In this document: positions 44,451 through 55,247 of the stretch, one piece after another
Layout of the letters: each line of letters opens with the position of its first letter
Position numbering within the stretch: the stretch's first letter is position 1
NCBI RefSeq assembly: GCF_030397575.1
Contig: NZ_JAPNXS010000001.1
Location: forward strand, 248,001-312,000
DNA: 64,000 nucleotides
DNA from: Psychromonas sp. 14N.309.X.WAT.B.A12
GTDB lineage: Bacteria > Pseudomonadota > Gammaproteobacteria > Enterobacterales > Psychromonadaceae
Direction: 5' to 3'
Position numbers and translations under genes: made by a program
Notes under the pieces: model-generated
Database searches by the model: none
The model's input: the letters and a program-made list of their open reading frames with translations, nothing else
What the model was told of the DNA's origin: nothing

Positions 44451-45716
44451 ATGCCATTATTTGCGTTAGGAATTAACCATCAAACTGCACCAGTTGAACT
44501 GAGAGAAAAAGTTGCCTTTGCACCTGACTCTTTGATGATGGCTTATGCGGATTTACTAACTCAACCTCTTGTTAAAGAAGCTGTTATTATTTCTACTTGT
44601 AATCGTTGTGAAATCTACTGTCATTACGAAGGGCAGGATATTTCACCTATACTTCGCTGGTTGACTGATTTTCATGATATCGAGCCAGGTGCATTTGACC
44701 AAAACTTTTATAGTTATCAAGATCAAGAGGCCGTTAATCACCTATTTCGAGTTTCGTGTGGGTTAGATTCATTGGTCTTAGGCGAACCACAAATCCTTGG
44801 GCAAATTAAACAAGGTTTTGCTTCTGCGGGGCAAGCTAAAGCCGTCAATAAAACACTCAATAAATGGTTTCAATACGCTTTTAGTGTTGCAAAACGAGTA
44901 CGCACGGATACTCAAATTGGCGCTAATGCTATTTCAGTCGCATTTGCAGCGGTGTCTTTAGCAAGACAAATATTCAGCGATCTAAAGAAAAGTAGAGTAT
45001 TACTAATTGGTGCTGGCGAAACAATTGAACTCGTAGGCAAGTATTTACTTGAGCATGAAGTGCCAAATATTACTATTGCTAATCGTACTTTAGAGCGTGC
45101 GATGGGCTTAGTTGAGCAATTTAATGCAAACGCCATTACCCTAGAAGAAATACCTAATCACCTCGCTAAATCAGATATTATTATCTCTTCGACAGCTAGT
45201 CCATTACCAATCATTGGTAAAGGTATGGTGGAATGTGCGTTAAAAGATCGCCGTCACCAACCTATGTTATTTATCGATATTGCAGTTCCTCGCGATATCG
45301 AACAACAAGTCGCAGAATTAAATGATGCCTACCTTTACAGTGTTGATGATTTACAAGGCATCATAGAAGAAAATAAACAAGCACGAGTAGAAGCCGCCAT
45401 TGAAGCTGAAAAAATTATTGTTGCCAGTGTTGGTGACTTTATGGCTTGGCAAGAATCATTAAAAGCGGTAGAAAGCATTCGCTTGTATCGTCAAAACAGT
45501 GAGCAATTAAGAGATGAATTATTACAACGTGCTATTGCTTCATTAGCGAAAGGTAATGATAGCGAAAAAGTATTAAAAGAGTTGGCGTTTAAGTTAACCA
45601 ATAAGCTTATCCATTATCCAAGCCAAGCATTAACAACGGTTAGTCAAACAGGTAATGAACAAGACTTAGCATTATTGAGACTAACACTTGGACTAAGCCA
45701 ACAAGACGAATTATAA
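44451..45716 (+). CDS. hemA: Glutamyl-tRNA reductase HemA
   Basis: A 421-residue enzyme that makes glutamate-1-semialdehyde from Glu-tRNA, the first step of haem synthesis. The nucleophile Cys50 is in STCNRCEIYC. The NADPH-binding domain shows LLIGAGETIELVGKYLLEH; the C-terminal dimerisation domain follows. The length matches E. coli HemA (418). It heads the hemA-prfA-prmC-sirB2-sirB1 operon: prfA begins 51 bp downstream with no terminator between. No clear ribosome site precedes the ATG. Confidence 0.97.
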   Translation: MPLFALGINHQTAPVELREKVAFAPDSLMMAYADLLTQPLVKEAVIISTCNRCEIYCHYEGQDISPILRWLTDFHDIEPGAFDQNFYSYQDQEAVNHLFRVSCGLDSLVLGEPQILGQIKQGFASAGQAKAVNKTLNKWFQYAFSVAKRVRTDTQIGANAISVAFAAVSLARQIFSDLKKSRVLLIGAGETIELVGKYLLEHEVPNITIANRTLERAMGLVEQFNANAITLEEIPNHLAKSDIIISSTASPLPIIGKGMVECALKDRRHQPMLFIDIAVPRDIEQQVAELNDAYLYSVDDLQGIIEENKQARVEAAIEAEKIIVASVGDFMAWQESLKAVESIRLYRQNSEQLRDELLQRAIASLAKGNDSEKVLKELAFKLTNKLIHYPSQALTTVSQTGNEQDLALLRLTLGLSQQDEL

Positions 45717-45767
45717 AGAGATAACTCGATTGGTTAACTATCGAACTATTCAAAAGAAGAGATAAAA

Positions 45768-46859
45768 ATGAAAGCATCTATTGTTGCAAAGTTAGAAATA
45801 TTAGTTGAGCGTTACGAAGAAGTACAAGCGTTATTAGGTGATCCAGATACAATTAGTAATCAAGAGAAATACCGTGAACTAACCAAAGAATATTCACAGC
45901 TTGAAGAAGTTGTACTGTGTTTCAAATCATTTCAATCGGCACAGGAAGATTTAGCCGCTGCTGAGTTAATGCTTGAAGATGATGACGAAGATATGCGAGA
46001 AATGGCGCAAGACGAGATCACTGAAGCCAAAGAGTCAGTTGAAAGATTAGCTGCTGAATTGCAAATTTTATTACTACCAAAAGATCCTAATGACGACCGT
46101 AACTGTTTTGTTGAAATTAGAGCTGGTGCAGGCGGAGATGAAGCGGCTATTTTTGCTGGTAACTTATTCCGTATGTACAGTAAATACTGTGACAGTAAAA
46201 AATGGCGAGTGACCATTATGAACAGTAATGAAAGCGAACAGGGTGGTTACAAAGAAGTGATCATGCAAATTGAAGGTGATGGTGCCTACGGCTTAATGAA
46301 ATTTGAATCGGGTGGCCATCGAGTACAACGTGTACCTGAAACTGAGTCACAAGGCCGTATTCATACTTCTGCTTGTACAGTGGTTGTCATGCCAGAGATT
46401 CCAGAGTCAGAAGCAATTTCAATTAATCCTGCTGATTTAAAAGTGGATACTTTCCGTGCCTCTGGTGCTGGTGGTCAGCACGTTAATAAAACCGATTCTG
46501 CTATTCGTATTACGCACGTGCCTACTGGGACAGTGGTAGAATGTCAGGATCAACGTTCGCAACATAAAAACCGTGCACAGGCGATGTCTGTTCTACAAGC
46601 TCGCTTACAACAGGTCGAAGATGAAAAAAATAATGCTGAAGAGCAAGACATTCGTCGTAGTCTTGTCGCAAGTGGTGATCGTAGTGAACGTATTCGTACT
46701 TATAACTACCCCCAAGGTCGTGTAAGTGATCACCGTATTAATTTAACCATTTATCGCTTAAATGAAGTATTAGAAGGTGAGTTGGATGCGTTACTTGACC
46801 CTATTCTACAGGAAGATCAAGCTGACAAATTAGCGGCACTTGCGCAAGGTGCTCTTTAG
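45768..46859 (+). CDS. prfA: Peptide chain release factor 1
   Basis: A 363-residue class I release factor reading UAA and UAG. The GGQ motif (residues 235-237, in [16 protein letters not shown]) triggers peptide hydrolysis and its Gln is methylated by PrmC, encoded next. The stop-codon recognition region [16 protein letters not shown] is intact (PxT/PET motif of RF1). The length fits E. coli RF1 (360). Its stop codon TAG is immediately followed by the TTG start of prmC, with no gap. Confidence 0.98.
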   Translation: MKASIVAKLEILVERYEEVQALLGDPDTISNQEKYRELTKEYSQLEEVVLCFKSFQSAQEDLAAAELMLEDDDEDMREMAQDEITEAKESVERLAAELQILLLPKDPNDDRNCFVEIRAGAGGDEAAIFAGNLFRMYSKYCDSKKWRVTIMNSNESEQGGYKEVIMQIEGDGAYGLMKFESGGHRVQRVPETESQGRIHTSACTVVVMPEIPESEAISINPADLKVDTFRASGAGGQHVNKTDSAIRITHVPTGTVVECQDQRSQHKNRAQAMSVLQARLQQVEDEKNNAEEQDIRRSLVASGDRSERIRTYNYPQGRVSDHRINLTIYRLNEVLEGELDALLDPILQEDQADKLAALAQGAL

Positions 46860-47687
46860 TTGCGTATTGAAGATGCGTTAGCCTGGGCTGAATATACATT
46901 AGTTAATAGTGATTCCGCTCTATTAGATGCACAGGTGCTGTTAGCTTTTGTGTTAAATAAACCAACCATTTATTTAATGACTTGGCCTGAGCGTGATTTA
47001 ACTATGCAGCAAAAATCTGACTTTGAAAAATTAATTGAGCAGCGAGTTAATGGTCAACCTGTCGCTCATCTAACAGGTGAGCGAGAGTTTTGGTCATTAC
47101 CGTTCAAGGTCAATGCAAGTACCTTAATTCCAAGGCCAGATACTGAAATATTAGTTGAGTTAGCCTTAGCAAAAAGCAGTGCACAAGCCCATATTTTAGA
47201 CTTAGGTACAGGCACTGGTGCAATTGTATTAGCGCTTGCCAGTGAACTGCCTAAAGCGACTCTTATGGCGGTAGACTTTAGCCGTGATGCAGTCGCTTTG
47301 GCCTGTGAAAACCGCAATAGCTTAGGTTTTTCACAAGTGAAGATTATACAAAGTGATTGGTTTGAAAATGTGCAGGAAAGGTTTGATGTGATTGTTAGTA
47401 ATCCGCCTTACATTGATCCATCGGATATTCACCTGAGCCAGGGTGATGTTCGATTTGAACCGCTTTCTGCATTAACAGCAGAAGAACATGGACTCGCAGA
47501 TATTCGTTTGATTTGTGAACAAGCAAAGAATTATTTAAATGCAGGTGGGTGTTTGTTGATTGAGCATGGCTACGATCAAGGTCAGGCAGTACAAAGAATT
47601 ATGTTAGACAATGATTTTGTACAAGTAAAAACAGAACAAGATTACAGTCAAAATGACCGTGTAACATTAGGCCACCTCCCTTTATAA
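46860..47687 (+). CDS. prmC: Release factor glutamine methyltransferase PrmC
   Basis: A 275-residue SAM-dependent enzyme that methylates the GGQ glutamine of RF1 and RF2. The SAM motif is ILDLGTGTGAIVLALA and the catalytic NPPY is at residues 181-184 (SNPPYIDPSDIHLSQGDVRFEPL), typical of PrmC. The start is TTG, directly after the prfA stop, with AAGGTG upstream in prfA; the N-terminus aligns with E. coli PrmC at this point. Such tight prfA-prmC coupling is normal and places the modifying enzyme with its target. Confidence 0.96.
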   Translation: MRIEDALAWAEYTLVNSDSALLDAQVLLAFVLNKPTIYLMTWPERDLTMQQKSDFEKLIEQRVNGQPVAHLTGEREFWSLPFKVNASTLIPRPDTEILVELALAKSSAQAHILDLGTGTGAIVLALASELPKATLMAVDFSRDAVALACENRNSLGFSQVKIIQSDWFENVQERFDVIVSNPPYIDPSDIHLSQGDVRFEPLSALTAEEHGLADIRLICEQAKNYLNAGGCLLIEHGYDQGQAVQRIMLDNDFVQVKTEQDYSQNDRVTLGHLPL

Positions 47688-47769
47688 AGTAGGGCTACTA
47701 ATATGCCATGGTTTAATTTATTTTATCTTAACAACTTAATAAGTCTCTGGGCTTAGAGCAAGGATTACA

Positions 47770-48156
47770 ATGTATTCTATCTTAAAACATACTCACATGA
47801 GCTTTATCTTATTAGCGATTATTCTTTATATTTTACGATTTTACTGGTTAAAGTCTGGCCATGAGAATGCGCAAAAAGCGTTGTTTAAAAAAATCCATAC
47901 TCATACGCATTTAACGATTGTTGTATTAGGGATTGCGTTAATGGCATTAGTACATTGGAATCCGTTCTCTTTAGGCGGATACTGGTTGTTAGAAAAAATA
48001 ATCGCATTTGTTGCATACTTTACTATGGTTCAAGTGTCTTTAAACCCAAATACCAAAACGCATATTCAATGGTTATCTTTTGTTGGTGCTTTTGGCTGGC
48101 TTGCTTACATAGCTAAATTAGCATTCACCAAACAAGCTATTTTATTAGTGGGGTAA
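47770..48156 (+). CDS. sirB2: SirB2-family membrane protein
   Basis: A 128-residue protein with four hydrophobic helices. The family pattern includes the N-terminal LKHTHMSFILLAIILYILRFYWLK and the later KIHTHTHLTIVVLGIALM with conserved His residues. SirB2 was named from Salmonella invasion regulation but has no confirmed biochemical function. The gene follows prmC by 82 bp and precedes sirB1 by 3 bp, the common gammaproteobacterial order. Confidence 0.88.
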   Translation: MYSILKHTHMSFILLAIILYILRFYWLKSGHENAQKALFKKIHTHTHLTIVVLGIALMALVHWNPFSLGGYWLLEKIIAFVAYFTMVQVSLNPNTKTHIQWLSFVGAFGWLAYIAKLAFTKQAILLVG

Positions 48157-48159
48157 ACA

Positions 48160-49020
48160 GTGGAACTAGATGAAAAAGGGACACTAGAAGAGTCAGTTAT
48201 CAATACTAGTCTGATTCATGAAGGAATTGATTATCAAGCTTATTCGCTTTTACAGTTGGCGAGTATGGCTGAAGCTGAGATAACTGGACATTCAGCTTTA
48301 GAGTTACAGCATAATATGCGCTTACAACTAATTGTGATTAAATCTCAATTAGCGGCATACCCTGATACGAATATCGATAAACTCAGTGCAATATTGAATA
48401 ATTTATATCATGTGCAAAACTTTAGTGGTGATTGGAAAGCATTTTTCAAAGTAAAAAATGCATTGCTGTCTTCAGTATTATCGCGTCGTAAAGGGGTGCC
48501 GATTAGTTTGGGTATATTATTAATCGAAACTTTAAAAGAGACGGGCTTTACTGCCGCTGGGATTTGTTTTCCAAGTGGCTTTATCGTCAAAGTAGAATTA
48601 TCAGATGGGCCTGTTTATATTGATCCGTTTAATGGTGAAATTGTTGATTTGATGCAACTGGAATTAAAGGTGCGTGGTCAACTTGGTAATCATGCACGAT
48701 TAACAGCTGAGATGTGTCAAGCTGATAGTAATGAAACGATTATTAAGCGTTACGTTAATGTCCTAAAAGCAGCTTATATTCAAGCCGAGAGCATTGAATT
48801 GGCATTATTATGTAGTGATATTCTATTACGACTTGATCCAGAAGATGCCTTTGAAGTGAGGGATCGTGGCTTTTTGTTTCAACAATTAGAGTGTTATCAA
48901 CTTGCTTGTAATGATTTCACTTACTTTATTGAGCAATGCCCCGATGATCCCATTGTTAATTTATTAAAAAGACAAATTAAACAGATGAGTGATGAGCTAG
49001 CGGCTCAGGTCATTCATTAA
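48160..49020 (+). CDS. sirB1: SirB1/YchA family protein (transglutaminase-like + TPR)
   Basis: A 286-residue cytoplasmic protein. The N-terminal transglutaminase-like domain contains SRRKGVPISLGILLIETLKETGFTAAGICFPSGF and the DGPVYIDPFNGE block; the C-terminal part has TPR-like helices (LLRLDPEDAFEVRDRGFLFQQL). No catalytic Cys triad is evident in this family member, so it is more likely structural or regulatory. The start is GTG, 3 bp after sirB2. A terminator follows, closing the hemA operon. Confidence 0.88.
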   Translation: MELDEKGTLEESVINTSLIHEGIDYQAYSLLQLASMAEAEITGHSALELQHNMRLQLIVIKSQLAAYPDTNIDKLSAILNNLYHVQNFSGDWKAFFKVKNALLSSVLSRRKGVPISLGILLIETLKETGFTAAGICFPSGFIVKVELSDGPVYIDPFNGEIVDLMQLELKVRGQLGNHARLTAEMCQADSNETIIKRYVNVLKAAYIQAESIELALLCSDILLRLDPEDAFEVRDRGFLFQQLECYQLACNDFTYFIEQCPDDPIVNLLKRQIKQMSDELAAQVIH

Positions 49021-49032
49021 TTATGTTAAGTC

Positions 49033-49951
<919 letters not shown>

Positions 49952-49960
49952 GTTATTGTT

Positions 49961-50353
49961 TTGAAAATCTCAACACAGTCACGTTGTTTTATCGCCGTTG
50001 CCGCTTTGCTTGGGGCAACGGCGGTTATGTTTGGAGCCTATGCTAGCCATGGTTTATCTACATGGGCTAACCCTGAACAAATATCACAAGTAAAATTAGC
50101 TGCACAGTATCAATTGTTTCATGCCTTAGCGTTACTAATGACTACCATACTAAGTTCACTCTTAGTCAGTCGTTTATTAACCTTAAGTCTATATTGCTTT
50201 AGTATCGGCACACTCTGTTTTAGTGGAAGCTTATACTATTGGGTGTTTTTTACTTCTAAATTGCTAGTATTAATCACTCCGTTAGGCGGCTTATTACTGA
50301 TAGTGGCTTGGTTATCTATTGCTTTGGCAATGGTCTTCTCTTTAAGAAAATAA
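49961..50353 (+). CDS. DUF423 membrane protein
   Basis: A 130-residue protein with four hydrophobic helices. The N-terminal block ALLGATAVMFGAYASHGL, then QYQLFHALALL, and later GTLCFSGSLYYW fit DUF423 (YgdD) exactly. Function unknown; the family is widespread in bacteria. The start codon is TTG with no obvious ribosome site, 9 bp after kdsA, and rlmM starts 30 bp after its stop. In E. coli ygdD likewise precedes rlmM (ygdE), which supports the assignment. Confidence 0.88.
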   Translation: MKISTQSRCFIAVAALLGATAVMFGAYASHGLSTWANPEQISQVKLAAQYQLFHALALLMTTILSSLLVSRLLTLSLYCFSIGTLCFSGSLYYWVFFTSKLLVLITPLGGLLLIVAWLSIALAMVFSLRK

Positions 50354-50383
50354 AGATTTACTGAACAGTAAATTGAGGTTTGT

Positions 50384-51469
50384 ATGTTAGGTATTCTGTT
50401 ATATTGTCGCCCCGGTTTTGAAAATGATTGTGCTAATGAGATCCAAGCAAAAGCCAGTGAGTTAGAAGTATTTGGGTATATTAAAACCCTAAAAAATAGT
50501 GGTTTCGTATTATACCATTGTTATGATCCGGCACAGGTTGAGTCTTTAGCTGAACAGATTAACTTTGCGCAACTCATTTTTGCTCGTCAAATGATTGTTG
50601 CTGTAGCAATGCTCGAAGATTTACCTGCAGAAGATAGAATTTCTCCAATTTTAGAAATAACACGTAATTTACCAATGGCAGGGGATGTCTATGTAGAGTG
50701 TCCGGAAGGAGATGAAACTAAACCTTTATTGACTTTTTGTCGTAAGTTCACCGTGCCTTTTAGACAAGCATTGAAAAAGAATAATAACTTAACCAATAAA
50801 GAAAACCCTAAACGTCGTCGTACGCATGTTTGTTTTATGGATTATGAAACAGCCTATGTTGGGTATTCTTTACCAAATAATCGCAGCGAATTGCATATGG
50901 GGATCACACGTCTACGTTTCCCTAATGAAGCACCAAGTCGTTCGACATTAAAACTCGATGAAGCTTTTCAAACCTTTTTAACTAAGGAAGAGCAAGAAGC
51001 GCGTGCTCATTCAGGCCTAAAAGCGGTTGACCTTGGAGCTTGTCCAGGTGGTTGGACTTACCAATTAGTAAGACGGGGTATGTTTGTTAGTTGTGTCGAT
51101 AATGGTGCGATGGCAGATAGTCTTATGGAAACAGGGCAAGTAACCCATTACATGGAAGATGGCTTTAAATTTGAACCTGAACGTAAGAATATTCATTGGT
51201 TAGTTTGTGACATGATTGAGAAACCAAAACGTGTTGCCAAGCTAATGGCTAAATGGTTAATCGAAGGTTGGTGTAAAGAGGCTATTTTTAACCTTAAATT
51301 ACCGATGAAGCAACGTTATCAAGAGGCAACAGAGGATCTTAAAATCTTAACGGATATGATTGTAGAAGCTGGCTTCAATTATGAACTTCAAGCAAAACAT
51401 TTATATCATGACCGAGAAGAGATTACTGTTCATGTTCGTTTAATTGATAAAGTATATGGTCCAATCTAA
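50384..51469 (+). CDS. rlmM: 23S rRNA 2'-O-ribose C2498 methyltransferase RlmM
   Basis: A 361-residue enzyme that methylates the 2'-OH of C2498 in 23S rRNA. The N-terminal THUMP-like domain is followed by the Rossmann methyltransferase core: AVDLGACPGGWTYQLVRRGMFVSCVDNG, then WLVCDMIEKP and the catalytic Lys in EAIFNLKLPMKQRY. The length matches E. coli RlmM (366). It follows the DUF423 gene, as in E. coli. Its transcript ends at a perfect 13-bp hairpin shared with the convergent VanZ-like gene. Confidence 0.95.
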   Translation: MLGILLYCRPGFENDCANEIQAKASELEVFGYIKTLKNSGFVLYHCYDPAQVESLAEQINFAQLIFARQMIVAVAMLEDLPAEDRISPILEITRNLPMAGDVYVECPEGDETKPLLTFCRKFTVPFRQALKKNNNLTNKENPKRRRTHVCFMDYETAYVGYSLPNNRSELHMGITRLRFPNEAPSRSTLKLDEAFQTFLTKEEQEARAHSGLKAVDLGACPGGWTYQLVRRGMFVSCVDNGAMADSLMETGQVTHYMEDGFKFEPERKNIHWLVCDMIEKPKRVAKLMAKWLIEGWCKEAIFNLKLPMKQRYQEATEDLKILTDMIVEAGFNYELQAKHLYHDREEITVHVRLIDKVYGPI

Positions 51470-51486
51470 GTTGTAATGATTTATTA

Positions 51487-51518
51487 AGACTAATAAAGGC
51501 ATTTACCTTTATTAGTCT
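51487..51518. terminator. Bidirectional hairpin between rlmM and the VanZ-like gene
   Basis: AGACTAATAAAGG (51487-51499) and CCTTTATTAGTCT (51506-51518) form a perfect 13-bp stem over a 6-base loop. It lies between convergent genes; no long T tract follows. Confidence 0.8.
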
Positions 51519-51540
51519 GATCACTCCATCCATCACTTGT

Positions 51541-52467
51541 CTACTGTAAATATAACGATGCTAAATATAAATATGTAGGAGCTTTAAGTTTATACATATA
51601 AAAATCTACTCCAGCGATACTTTCTAAATCCATTTCCCTTAATGCCACACCTTGTTTTATCTCCTCTAATGGGAGATCAATTTGGTTATATCCTGGTTTG
51701 ATCTGTAATACTTTATCAAACCTGTCTTGGGGATTGGGTTTACCTTTATTGTACTGTTTATCCGTTATGATCAGGGTAACTGGTAAGGCTTGGTCATAAG
51801 GGTTATAGAAATCAAAGCTGAGTTGATTGAAGTGATGCCAATTACCTTTAAAATAACGTAGAGCGACTCCGCTGTATTTACGTTCCACAAAAGTAATCTT
51901 CATCATGTTATTTGTTGCTTCAGGCAACTGTTCAGGAGTTACTAATGATAGGGTTTGATCTGCTTTCCAGCGTGTTAAGGCAATCTCGTTATCAAAAGCT
52001 GCTAGTTTGGGATATTCGACTTGCATCTTAATTTCATCATAAGCAGTAGTGATTGAAGGTAATAAGAAATATCCCAACAAAATGAAATAGCCTGCCTTAA
52101 AAAACCAACGCACTGAGTGACGAGTGAATATAATTAAGCTTAGTAAGACACCAATGTAATTCATGAACAGATCATTGAGCTCTCTAGAGCGTCCAAAGAA
52201 AGGTTGTATCAGTTCAATTGTTGCTCCTAAACCAAAACAGCACAATGTTAATAAACACCATTGTTTGATAAGAGATGCATTTCTAATATTGGGTTGGTAA
52301 AGGATTAATAATGCTGTCCAGAAAGCAAAAACAGTGACATGACCAAGAGGCCAGATAACATAAATGACTCTTTCAGAAATCAAGTCGCCTACATCAACAA
52401 ATAGCAAGGATATAAAACACAGTGAAATAATTAATAGTATCGTTTTCTTGAGCATTACGTTTCTCAT
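51541..52467 (-). CDS. VanZ-like membrane protein with C-terminal soluble domain
   Basis: A 308-residue protein. The first ~150 residues hold four or five helices in the VanZ pattern (IWPLGHVTVFAFWTALLILY, then LGATIELIQPFFGRSRELNDLFMNYIGVLLSL, with the conserved E-Q and R-D-L-N residues). The remainder is a beta-rich domain (MKITFVERKYSGVALRYFKG, IAGVDFYMYKL) that resembles carbohydrate-binding jelly rolls. VanZ-like proteins have no settled function; VanZ itself gives low teicoplanin resistance. The start could be four codons later (ATG at 52455), which has GAGAA upstream. Confidence 0.75.
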   Translation of the reverse strand: MRNVMLKKTILLIISLCFISLLFVDVGDLISERVIYVIWPLGHVTVFAFWTALLILYQPNIRNASLIKQWCLLTLCCFGLGATIELIQPFFGRSRELNDLFMNYIGVLLSLIIFTRHSVRWFFKAGYFILLGYFLLPSITTAYDEIKMQVEYPKLAAFDNEIALTRWKADQTLSLVTPEQLPEATNNMMKITFVERKYSGVALRYFKGNWHHFNQLSFDFYNPYDQALPVTLIITDKQYNKGKPNPQDRFDKVLQIKPGYNQIDLPLEEIKQGVALREMDLESIAGVDFYMYKLKAPTYLYLASLYLQ

Positions 52468-52490
52468 TTAACATGATAATTCGGTAGATT

Positions 52491-52655
52491 TTATACCAAT
52501 AAAACTAATTAATAGTTTTCGTTAATTTTCGACAGATGATTAACGAAGTTATTCTAGAAGGGTGATTTCTCCTATACCAAACGGAGATAGATTATTTAAT
52601 TAGTAACATCAGTTTATAATAATTAGATTAATAAGTGATCAAAAATTTAAGAGGA
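52491..52655. repeat. Degraded fragments of the dispersed repeat element (copy E)
   Basis: ATACCAATAAAACTAATTAA (52493-52512) matches the end of copy A, and ATTAGATTAATAAGTGATCA (52622-52641) matches the left end of copy B in the opposite sense. Between them is a hairpin, TTCGTTAAT/ATTAACGAA (52518-52547). It fills most of the 305-bp VanZ-alaA gap. Confidence 0.5.
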
Positions 52656-52714
52656 ATTATTTGTGGGGAAAAATAAGGAGGTAAATACCTAATTCAAAAG
52701 TATAATATAGAAAT

Positions 52715-52758
52715 ATTCGCAGTGCTTAACGGTTGATACTTGCTCAAACACTGCGAAT
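52715..52758 (-). terminator. Long-loop hairpin after alaA
   Basis: ATTCGCAGTG (52715-52724) and CACTGCGAAT (52749-52758) are perfect 10-bp arms with a 24-base loop. On the minus strand an A/T-rich stretch follows. It starts 15 bp after the alaA stop. Confidence 0.6.
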
Positions 52759-52772
52759 TAAAGTTGTTAAAC

Positions 52773-53987
52773 TTATTGGCTGTAACCATCTAAGAAATGT
52801 GCAATTTTGTTGATCGCTGTAGTCATTTCATCAACACGAGGTAAACACACAATACGGAAATGATCAGGCTTATGCCAGTTAAAGCCAGTACCTTGTACAA
52901 TGAGGATCTTTTCTTCAATCAGTAAGTCCATTGCAAAACGTTGATCATCTTTAATGTTAAAGCGTTTTTGATCTAATTTAGGGAACAGGTATAACGCTCC
53001 TTGTGGCTTGTTACAACTGATACCTGGAATATCATTTAATAGTTTCCAAGCAGTTTGTGTTTGATCATATAAACGTCCACCTGGCACTGTTAGTTCGTTG
53101 ATGCTTTGATATCCTCCCAGTGATGTTTGAATAGCATGTTGCACAGGCACATTGGCACATAGTCGCATACTAGCTAAGATTTCAATGCCTGAAATATAAT
53201 CACGGGCTTGCTTTTTGGCACCGCTGATCATCATCCAACCTACTCGGAAGCCACATACTCGGTAGGCTTTTGAAAGCCCATCAAAAGTAACAATTAAAAT
53301 ATCATCAGCTAGCGTTGCTAATGGTATATGTACTGCATCGTCGTAGACGATCTTCGAGTATATTTCATCGGAGAAAACAATTAAGTTATGTTGTCGTGCT
53401 AACTCGACGATTTGCTCTAATAATTCTTTACTGTAAACGGCACCAGTAGGGTTGTTTGGATTGATTAAAACAATGCCTTTAGTACGTGAAGTGATTTTAG
53501 ATTTAATATCATCGATATCAGGGAACCAATTAGACTCTTCATCACAGATGTAATGCACTGCTTTGCCGCCTGATAGATTTGCTGCTGCTGTCCATAATGG
53601 GTAATCTGGTGCAGGTACTAAAATTTCATCACCATTATTTAACAGGCTTTGCATCGCCATTACAATCAACTCACTCACACCATTACCTATGTAGATATCA
53701 TCGGTATCTAAAGATAATAAACCTTTACCTTGATAATGTTGCATGACTGCTTTACGTGCAGAAAATAACCCTTTGCTATCACAATACCCTTGGCTTTTAG
53801 GCAAGTTCTTGATCACGTCCATTAATACTTCTTCTGGGGCTTCAAAGCCGAATGAGGCGGGATTACCTATGTTCAATTTAAGAATACGTTGGCCTTCTTC
53901 TTCCAGCTTATTTGCTTGTTTTAATACTGGACCACGAATGTCATAGCAGACATTATCTAATTTATTTGAACGAACAATAGAATACAT
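52773..53987 (-). CDS. alaA: Glutamate-pyruvate aminotransferase AlaA
   Basis: A 404-residue class I aminotransferase that makes alanine from pyruvate and glutamate. The PLP lysine is Lys240 (DGLSKAYRVCGFRVGW), the same number as in E. coli AlaA (405 aa). INPNNPTGAVYS and SDEIYSKIVYD are standard fold-I motifs, and the N-terminal DIRGPVLKQANKLEEEG is specific for AlaA. It is a single gene, divergent from metR; a long-loop hairpin follows its 3' end. Confidence 0.95.
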   Translation of the reverse strand: MYSIVRSNKLDNVCYDIRGPVLKQANKLEEEGQRILKLNIGNPASFGFEAPEEVLMDVIKNLPKSQGYCDSKGLFSARKAVMQHYQGKGLLSLDTDDIYIGNGVSELIVMAMQSLLNNGDEILVPAPDYPLWTAAANLSGGKAVHYICDEESNWFPDIDDIKSKITSRTKGIVLINPNNPTGAVYSKELLEQIVELARQHNLIVFSDEIYSKIVYDDAVHIPLATLADDILIVTFDGLSKAYRVCGFRVGWMMISGAKKQARDYISGIEILASMRLCANVPVQHAIQTSLGGYQSINELTVPGGRLYDQTQTAWKLLNDIPGISCNKPQGALYLFPKLDQKRFNIKDDQRFAMDLLIEEKILIVQGTGFNWHKPDHFRIVCLPRVDEMTTAINKIAHFLDGYSQ

Positions 53988-54182
53988 TTAAACCCCTTAA
54001 CCCCTAATTTTATGCTTGATACAGCGTGCTAAAGTACCTTATATGTTTAACATAGTGAAGATGATTTACTCAAAATCATGATGTTATTCTTTAATAATTA
54101 ATTAAATTCAATTAAATTAACATTAATATGAATAAAATTAACTTGTATGGAATAATCATCTATTTCGGCTGGTAAGGTAATT

Positions 54183-55133
54183 ATGATTGAATTTAAACAC
54201 TTAAAAACATTATCAACACTAAATAAAGCAGGAAGTTTAGTAGAAGCAGCTAAGCAATTGCATTTAACTCAGTCTGCCTTATCTCACCAACTAAAGGAGT
54301 TGGAACAACGTTTAGATTGCTCTTTGTTTATTCGTAAATCTCGACCAATACGCTTTACCATTGCAGGGCTTAGAATATTAGAGTTAGCTGAGCAAGTTTT
54401 ACCTCAAGTGCGACAAGCTGAGCGCGACCTATCTCGTTTCTCATCGGGTGATGCTGGCCGTTTACATATGGCCATTGAATGCCATTCATGCTTTCAATGG
54501 TTAATGCCTGCGATTGATAAATTTCGAGACAGCTGGCCTGAAGTTGAACTGGATTTCTCAAGTGGTTTTAGCTTTTTACCTTTACCTGCTTTAAAACGTG
54601 GCAATCTAGATTTGGTGGTCACATCGGATCCCCAATCTATTGAGGGAATTTGTTATATTCCACTATTTAGTTATCAATCAATGTTAGCCTTGAGCCGACA
54701 TCATCCGTTAGCGAGTAAAACCTTTATTGATGCTGAAGATCTACAAGAAGAAACATTGATCACTTATCCGGTTGAAAAAGAGCGTTTAGATGTCTTTAAC
54801 GGATTTTTAATGCCTGAAGGTGTGATGCCCGCAAAAATACGCCAAGTTGAGATGACATTAATGATGTTGCAGTTGGTGGCGAGTGGACGAGGTGTTGCTG
54901 CTTTACCAAATTGGGCGTTATTTGAGTATTTGCAAAAGGATTATGTGGTTGCTCGTCGACTAGGTAAAGAGGGCGTTTGGAAAACCTTATATGCAGCAGT
55001 ACGAGAAGATCAAAAGTCACTCGCCTTCATTGAAGATTTTATCGGCACTGCTGTAGAAAGTTGCTTTAGCAATTTAAATGGGATCAAAACCGCAGTCCCT
55101 CTTTCTTCAAAAATATCACTTAAAGACAGTTAA
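54183..55133 (+). CDS. metR: LysR-type methionine regulator MetR
   Basis: A 316-residue LysR-family activator of methionine genes (metE, metH, metF, glyA) responding to homocysteine. The N-terminal helix-turn-helix region IEFKHLKTLSTLNKAGSLVEAA, then QSALSHQLKELEQRL, and the effector part with FRDSWPEVELDFSSGF and ASGRGVAALPNWALFEY are very like E. coli MetR (317 aa). Divergent from alaA rather than from metE, as it would be in Enterobacterales. No exact MetR box is visible in the shared region. Confidence 0.93.
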   Translation: MIEFKHLKTLSTLNKAGSLVEAAKQLHLTQSALSHQLKELEQRLDCSLFIRKSRPIRFTIAGLRILELAEQVLPQVRQAERDLSRFSSGDAGRLHMAIECHSCFQWLMPAIDKFRDSWPEVELDFSSGFSFLPLPALKRGNLDLVVTSDPQSIEGICYIPLFSYQSMLALSRHHPLASKTFIDAEDLQEETLITYPVEKERLDVFNGFLMPEGVMPAKIRQVEMTLMMLQLVASGRGVAALPNWALFEYLQKDYVVARRLGKEGVWKTLYAAVREDQKSLAFIEDFIGTAVESCFSNLNGIKTAVPLSSKISLKDS

Positions 55134-55247
55134 TTGTTTCCGCTATTTAGGTGTCATTAATCCACCATGATAAGTAATAAACACCATTGCAGAATTGAAA
55201 TAAACAGGCACAATAAAAATTTAACCAATAATGAAAGAGTAATCGAT

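Noticed and set aside
54100-54182. Possible MetR box in the alaA-metR gap
   Set aside because: TGAATAAAATTAA is only a loose match to the usual TGAA-N5-TTCA palindrome and the whole gap is AT-rich.
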